Of a stretch of DNA of 56,762 bases, positions 53,479-56,762 are shown in pieces. The notes beneath the pieces are model-generated. The model worked only from the letters and a program-made list of their open reading frames with translations. It searched no databases and had not been told where the DNA came from. A program made the translations under genes and the position numbers. Within the stretch, counting starts at the first letter, position 1; every line of letters begins with the position of its first letter. This stretch comes from Thiocystis violacea (lineage in GTDB: Bacteria > Pseudomonadota > Gammaproteobacteria > Chromatiales > Chromatiaceae), in NCBI RefSeq assembly GCF_016583575.1, contig NZ_NRRG01000034.1, positions 1-56,762 on the forward strand, read 5' to 3'.

Positions 53479-56400
53479 TCCTGTCGGACATTTCAATCAC
53501 CCGCCCGGTTCTGGCCAGCGTTCTCTCGCTGCTCCTGGTGGCGTTCGGCCTGGTGTCCTTCGACCGACTGCCCCTGCGTCAGTATCCGGATACCGACCCG
53601 CCCGTGGTATCGGTCGAGACCCTCTATCGGGGCGCGGCGGCGGCGGTGGTGGAAAGCCGCGTCACTCAGATCATCGAGGAGCGGATCGCCGGCGTCGCGG
53701 GCATTCGCACCGTCGAATCGACCAGCGAGGATGGCCGCTCCCAGATCACGGTCGAATTCAATATCGACCGCGACATCGACGGCGCGGCCAACGACATCCG
53801 CGACCGGGTCTCGGCGGTCATGGACCAACTGCCGAGCGAGGCCGAGCCGCCCGAGATCCAGAAGGTGGACAGCAACGAGGACGTCATCCTCTGGCTCAAC
53901 CTCTCCAGCGAGCGCCTGACGGTTCCGGAGCTGTCCGATTACGCGCGCCGCTATCTGGTCGACCGCTTCTCGGTGCTCGACGGGGTGGCCAGGGTGCGGG
54001 TCGGCGGCAATCAGGTGTTCGCCATGCGGATCTGGCTGGATCGCAACGCGCTGGCCGCGCGCGATCTCACGGTGGCGGACGTGGAGGACGCGCTGCGCTC
54101 CGAGAATCTGGAGCTGCCGGCGGGCGGGGTCGAGTCCATCGACCGTCAGTTCAGCGTCCGCGTCAATCGCGCCTTCGGCACGGCGGAAGACTTCGCGCGA
54201 CTGGTCCTGGCGCGAGGTGAGGACGGCTATCTGGTCCGTCTGGGCGATGTCGCGCGTGTCGAGCGTGGCACCGAGGAGGACCGCACCTTCTTCCGGGGCA
54301 ATGGAATGCCCATGGTCGGCATCGGCATCATCAAGCAGTCCACCGCCAACACCATCGCCGTCGCGGACGCGGCCAAGGCCGAGATGGAGCGGATCGGCCC
54401 TTCGCTGCCGGAGGGGATGCGGATGAGCCAGAGCTATGACACCTCGGTCTTCGTCAAAGGCGCCATCGAGGAGGTCTACAAGACGCTCGCCATCGCCATC
54501 GCCCTGGTGATCCTGGTGATCTTTCTCTTCCTGGGAAGCATCCGGGCGACCCTGGTGCCGGCGGTCACGGTGCCGGTGTCGATCGTGGCCACCTTCACGG
54601 TCCTGCTGATGCTCGGGTTTTCGATCAACATCCTGACCCTGCTGGCACTGGTGCTCGCGATCGGACTGGTGGTGGACGATGCCATCGTGGTGCTGGAAAA
54701 CATCCACCGCCGGATGGAGGAATACGGAGAAACGCGACTGGTCGCCGCCTATCGCGGCACCCGTCAGGTCGGCTTCGCGGTGATCGCGACCACCGTCGTG
54801 ATCGCCGCCGTCTTCATCCCGATCGCCTTCCTGCAAGGCGATCTCGGGCGACTGTTCGCCGAGTTCGCCCTGACCATGACCGCCGCCGTGGTCTTCTCCG
54901 CCTTCGTGGCCCTGTCGCTCTCACCCATGCTGGCCTCCCAAATCCTGCCGCCGACCCACGGCGGCGACAAGGGTAGCGGTGGACTCTCGGGAACCATCGA
55001 TCGCCTCTTCGCACGGATACGTCGCGGCTATGGCCGCGCCCTGGGCCTGCTGCTGCGCCAGCCCTGGATCGTGCTGCTCTCCCTGGTCGGCACACTGGGG
55101 GCCGCCGTCTGGCTGTTCGACCAGATCCCGAGCGAATACACCCCCAAGGAGGATCGCGGCGCCTTCTTCATCCTGATCAACGGACCCGAGGGCGCCTCGC
55201 ACGCCTACATGAAGACCTACATGAACGAGGTCGAACGGCGTCTCATGCCCTACACGGAAAGCGGAGAGGCCATCCGTCTACTGGTGCGCACGCCAAGATC
55301 CTTCTCCAACACGGCGACCTTCAATACCGGCATGGCCATTATCGTCCTGAACGAATATACCCTGCGGCGCTCGGCCTGGGTCATCATGGACGAGATTCGC
55401 GCCAAACTCGGCGACCTCCCCGGCGTCCGGGCCATTCCGATCATGCGCCAGGGCTTCGGCGCGCGCACCCAGAAACCCGTGCAGTTCGTCCTGGGCGGCG
55501 GAACCTACGAGGAACTGGTCGCCTGGCGCGATACCCTGCTGGCCGAGATCGAAAAGGACAATCCCGGACTCACGGGCATCGATTGGGACTACAAGGAGAC
55601 CAAGCCCCAGATCCAGGTCGAGATCGACTACGATCGCGCGGCCGACCTGGGCGTGACCGTCGGCGATATCGGACGCACGCTGGAGACCATGCTCGGCTCG
55701 CGCAAGGTCACCACCTATCTGGACCAGGGCGAGGAGTACGACGTCATCCTGGAGGGAGAGCGTTCCGAGCAGCGCACCCCGGCCAGCCTGGAGAACATCT
55801 ATGTCCGCTCCGCGCGCAGCGACGCGCTGATCCCGCTCGCCAGCCTCGCGAGGCTGTTCGAGGCGGCCGACTCGCCGAGTCTGAACCGTTTCAACCGTAT
55901 CCGCGCCATCACCATCGAGGCCAACCTCGCCGACGGACTGGCGCTCGGGGACGCGCTCGGCTATCTGGAGGACAAGGCGCGCGCGCATCTGCCCGACCGT
56001 GTCCAGATCGACTACAAGGGCCAAAGCCGGGATTTCCGCTCCAGCGGCGAGGGTGTGCTCTTCGTCTTCATCCTCGGCCTCATCGTCGTCTATCTGGTCC
56101 TGGCGGCTCAGTTCGAGAGCTGGATCCACCCGCTGATCATCATGCTCACGGTCCCGCTCGCCATGGCCGGGGCGCTGTTCGGGCTCTGGATCAGCGATCA
56201 GAGCCTGAACATCTTCAGCCAGATCGGGTTGGTGATGCTGGTGGGGCTGGCGGCCAAGAACGGCATCCTGATCGTCGAATTCGCCAATCAACTGCGCGAC
56301 CAGGGGCAGGAATTCCGCGCCGCGCTCCTGCACGCCAGCGATGTCCGGCTGCGTCCGATCCTCATGACCGGCATCACCACGGCGGCGGGCTCCATCCCGC

Positions 56401-56588
56401 TTCTGATGTCGAGCGGCGCGGGGGCCGAGACGCGCGCGGTGATCGGCACCGTGATCCTGGCCGGGGTACTGGCCGCGACCATCTTCACCCTGTTCGTGGT
56501 GCCGGTGGCCTATGATCAACTGGCGCGGCGCACCCAGTCGCCCGGCGCGGTCAAACGTCGTCTGGAGTGCGAGCTGGAATCCACTTGA
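53475..56588 (+). CDS. RND-family efflux permease (HAE1 type)
   Basis: Proton-driven inner-membrane pump of 1037 residues. It shows the RND layout: a first membrane helix (about 10-28), a large periplasmic domain, helices 2-6 (about 335-500), a second periplasmic domain and helices 8-12. The proton-relay Asp pair is in GLVVDDAIVVLEN near 400-412. The start is a TTG at 53475 that overlaps the adaptor stop codon, giving the typical MILSDISITRPVLASVLS N-terminus. The sequence favours the HAE1 (multidrug) type over heavy-metal pumps; the substrates are unknown. Confidence 0.95.
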   Translation: MILSDISITRPVLASVLSLLLVAFGLVSFDRLPLRQYPDTDPPVVSVETLYRGAAAAVVESRVTQIIEERIAGVAGIRTVESTSEDGRSQITVEFNIDRDIDGAANDIRDRVSAVMDQLPSEAEPPEIQKVDSNEDVILWLNLSSERLTVPELSDYARRYLVDRFSVLDGVARVRVGGNQVFAMRIWLDRNALAARDLTVADVEDALRSENLELPAGGVESIDRQFSVRVNRAFGTAEDFARLVLARGEDGYLVRLGDVARVERGTEEDRTFFRGNGMPMVGIGIIKQSTANTIAVADAAKAEMERIGPSLPEGMRMSQSYDTSVFVKGAIEEVYKTLAIAIALVILVIFLFLGSIRATLVPAVTVPVSIVATFTVLLMLGFSINILTLLALVLAIGLVVDDAIVVLENIHRRMEEYGETRLVAAYRGTRQVGFAVIATTVVIAAVFIPIAFLQGDLGRLFAEFALTMTAAVVFSAFVALSLSPMLASQILPPTHGGDKGSGGLSGTIDRLFARIRRGYGRALGLLLRQPWIVLLSLVGTLGAAVWLFDQIPSEYTPKEDRGAFFILINGPEGASHAYMKTYMNEVERRLMPYTESGEAIRLLVRTPRSFSNTATFNTGMAIIVLNEYTLRRSAWVIMDEIRAKLGDLPGVRAIPIMRQGFGARTQKPVQFVLGGGTYEELVAWRDTLLAEIEKDNPGLTGIDWDYKETKPQIQVEIDYDRAADLGVTVGDIGRTLETMLGSRKVTTYLDQGEEYDVILEGERSEQRTPASLENIYVRSARSDALIPLASLARLFEAADSPSLNRFNRIRAITIEANLADGLALGDALGYLEDKARAHLPDRVQIDYKGQSRDFRSSGEGVLFVFILGLIVVYLVLAAQFESWIHPLIIMLTVPLAMAGALFGLWISDQSLNIFSQIGLVMLVGLAAKNGILIVEFANQLRDQGQEFRAALLHASDVRLRPILMTGITTAAGSIPLLMSSGAGAETRAVIGTVILAGVLAATIFTLFVVPVAYDQLARRTQSPGAVKRRLECELEST

Positions 56589-56762
56589 GCCATCAGGAAG
56601 CGGGCTCAGAATCCTCACCGGGACACCACCATCGGTCGCTCGCTCGGACCCACCGGCAACATGGGCTGGCGCTGTCCCGACTGCCAACGGCTGTTGATCG
56701 ATCATTCGCGGATGGTGCGACCAAGCCGCACACAGGGATGATGGACGCCGATCGGGAGGGAG
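56589..56762 (+). other. Window end after the permease gene
   Basis: No complete gene can be supported. In the same frame as the permease, an open stretch continues after the stop for about 50 codons and contains an ATG at 56661 followed by a CPDC motif. It ends at a TGA near 56741. It may be chance or a small zinc-finger protein. Confidence 0.2.

Noticed and set aside
55278-56705. A 475-codon open frame opposite the RND permease
   Set aside because: Compositional antisense frame rich in Asp, His and Gln; the permease gene explains the sequence.
56661-56741. Small open frame with a CPDC motif after the permease
   Set aside because: Very short, no ribosome-binding site and at the window edge; not enough to call a gene.

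Overview
The window looks like a chromosomal segment of a purple sulfur bacterium (Chromatiaceae, Gammaproteobacteria). The main clue is a class III poly-3-hydroxybutyrate locus with the layout known from Allochromatium vinosum: phaE-phaC on one strand and phaA-phaR-phaP-phaB divergent on the other, with a 355-residue PhaC and a 357-residue PhaE. High GC content and a cytochrome bc1 operon next to sspA-sspB agree. I see no CRISPR array, tRNA, prophage or full insertion sequence. Genus and species cannot be fixed from the sequence alone.

Layout. 0.1-5.4 kb, mostly minus strand: rubredoxin, a DUF5063 protein, a HesB/IscA-like protein, argC, a DUF6776-like protein and erpA, then a small membrane protein (plus) and tyrS (minus). 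A promoter with a GC-rich discriminator lies beyond tyrS and could drive an rRNA operon outside the window. 5.5-8.3 kb: thiD-thiE-hemL. 8.6-17.9 kb: a complete AcnD/PrpF-type methylcitrate pathway (prpE; a FadR-type regulator; prpB-prpC-acnD-prpF). 18-26 kb: a PAS-PAS-GGDEF diguanylate cyclase, a 45-residue membrane protein too short for usual gene calling, several conserved proteins of unknown role, a MITE-like repeat, a TraB-family protein and sspA-sspB. 26.5-30 kb: petA-petB-petC and a Nif3-family protein. 30-36 kb: the PHB locus. 36-41 kb: a zinc-ribbon protein, a response regulator with degenerate GGDEF and EAL domains, and a TPP riboswitch with thiC. 41-45.6 kb: pterin dehydratase, a secreted RNase T2, amylosucrase and fructokinase. 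45.7-52 kb: an EF-hand protein, an OmpA-domain coiled-coil protein and pta-ackA. 52.4-56.6 kb: a two-gene RND efflux system.

How the genes connect. Much of the window handles acetyl-CoA and propionyl-CoA: activation and oxidation of propionate (prp genes), storage of acetyl-CoA as PHB (pha genes) and exchange of acetyl-CoA with acetyl phosphate and acetate (pta-ackA). The most interesting observation is a shared 16-bp near-palindrome, WTGYTGCANYGCRCAA. It occurs twice in tandem at the phaP promoter, once between phaA and phaE, and once 47-62 bases upstream of pta, about 20 kb away. The pta copy matches one phaP copy at 14 of 16 positions. If it is the operator of PhaR, encoded in the same locus, the PHB repressor would also control the acetate-overflow operon. 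A second regulatory pattern is a TGTCGACA palindrome repeated three times around the FadR-type regulator gene of the prp cluster.

Starts were chosen from visible Shine-Dalgarno sequences and family lengths, and several differ from the longest open frame. All functional names rest on motif and family recognition by eye; no database search was run.
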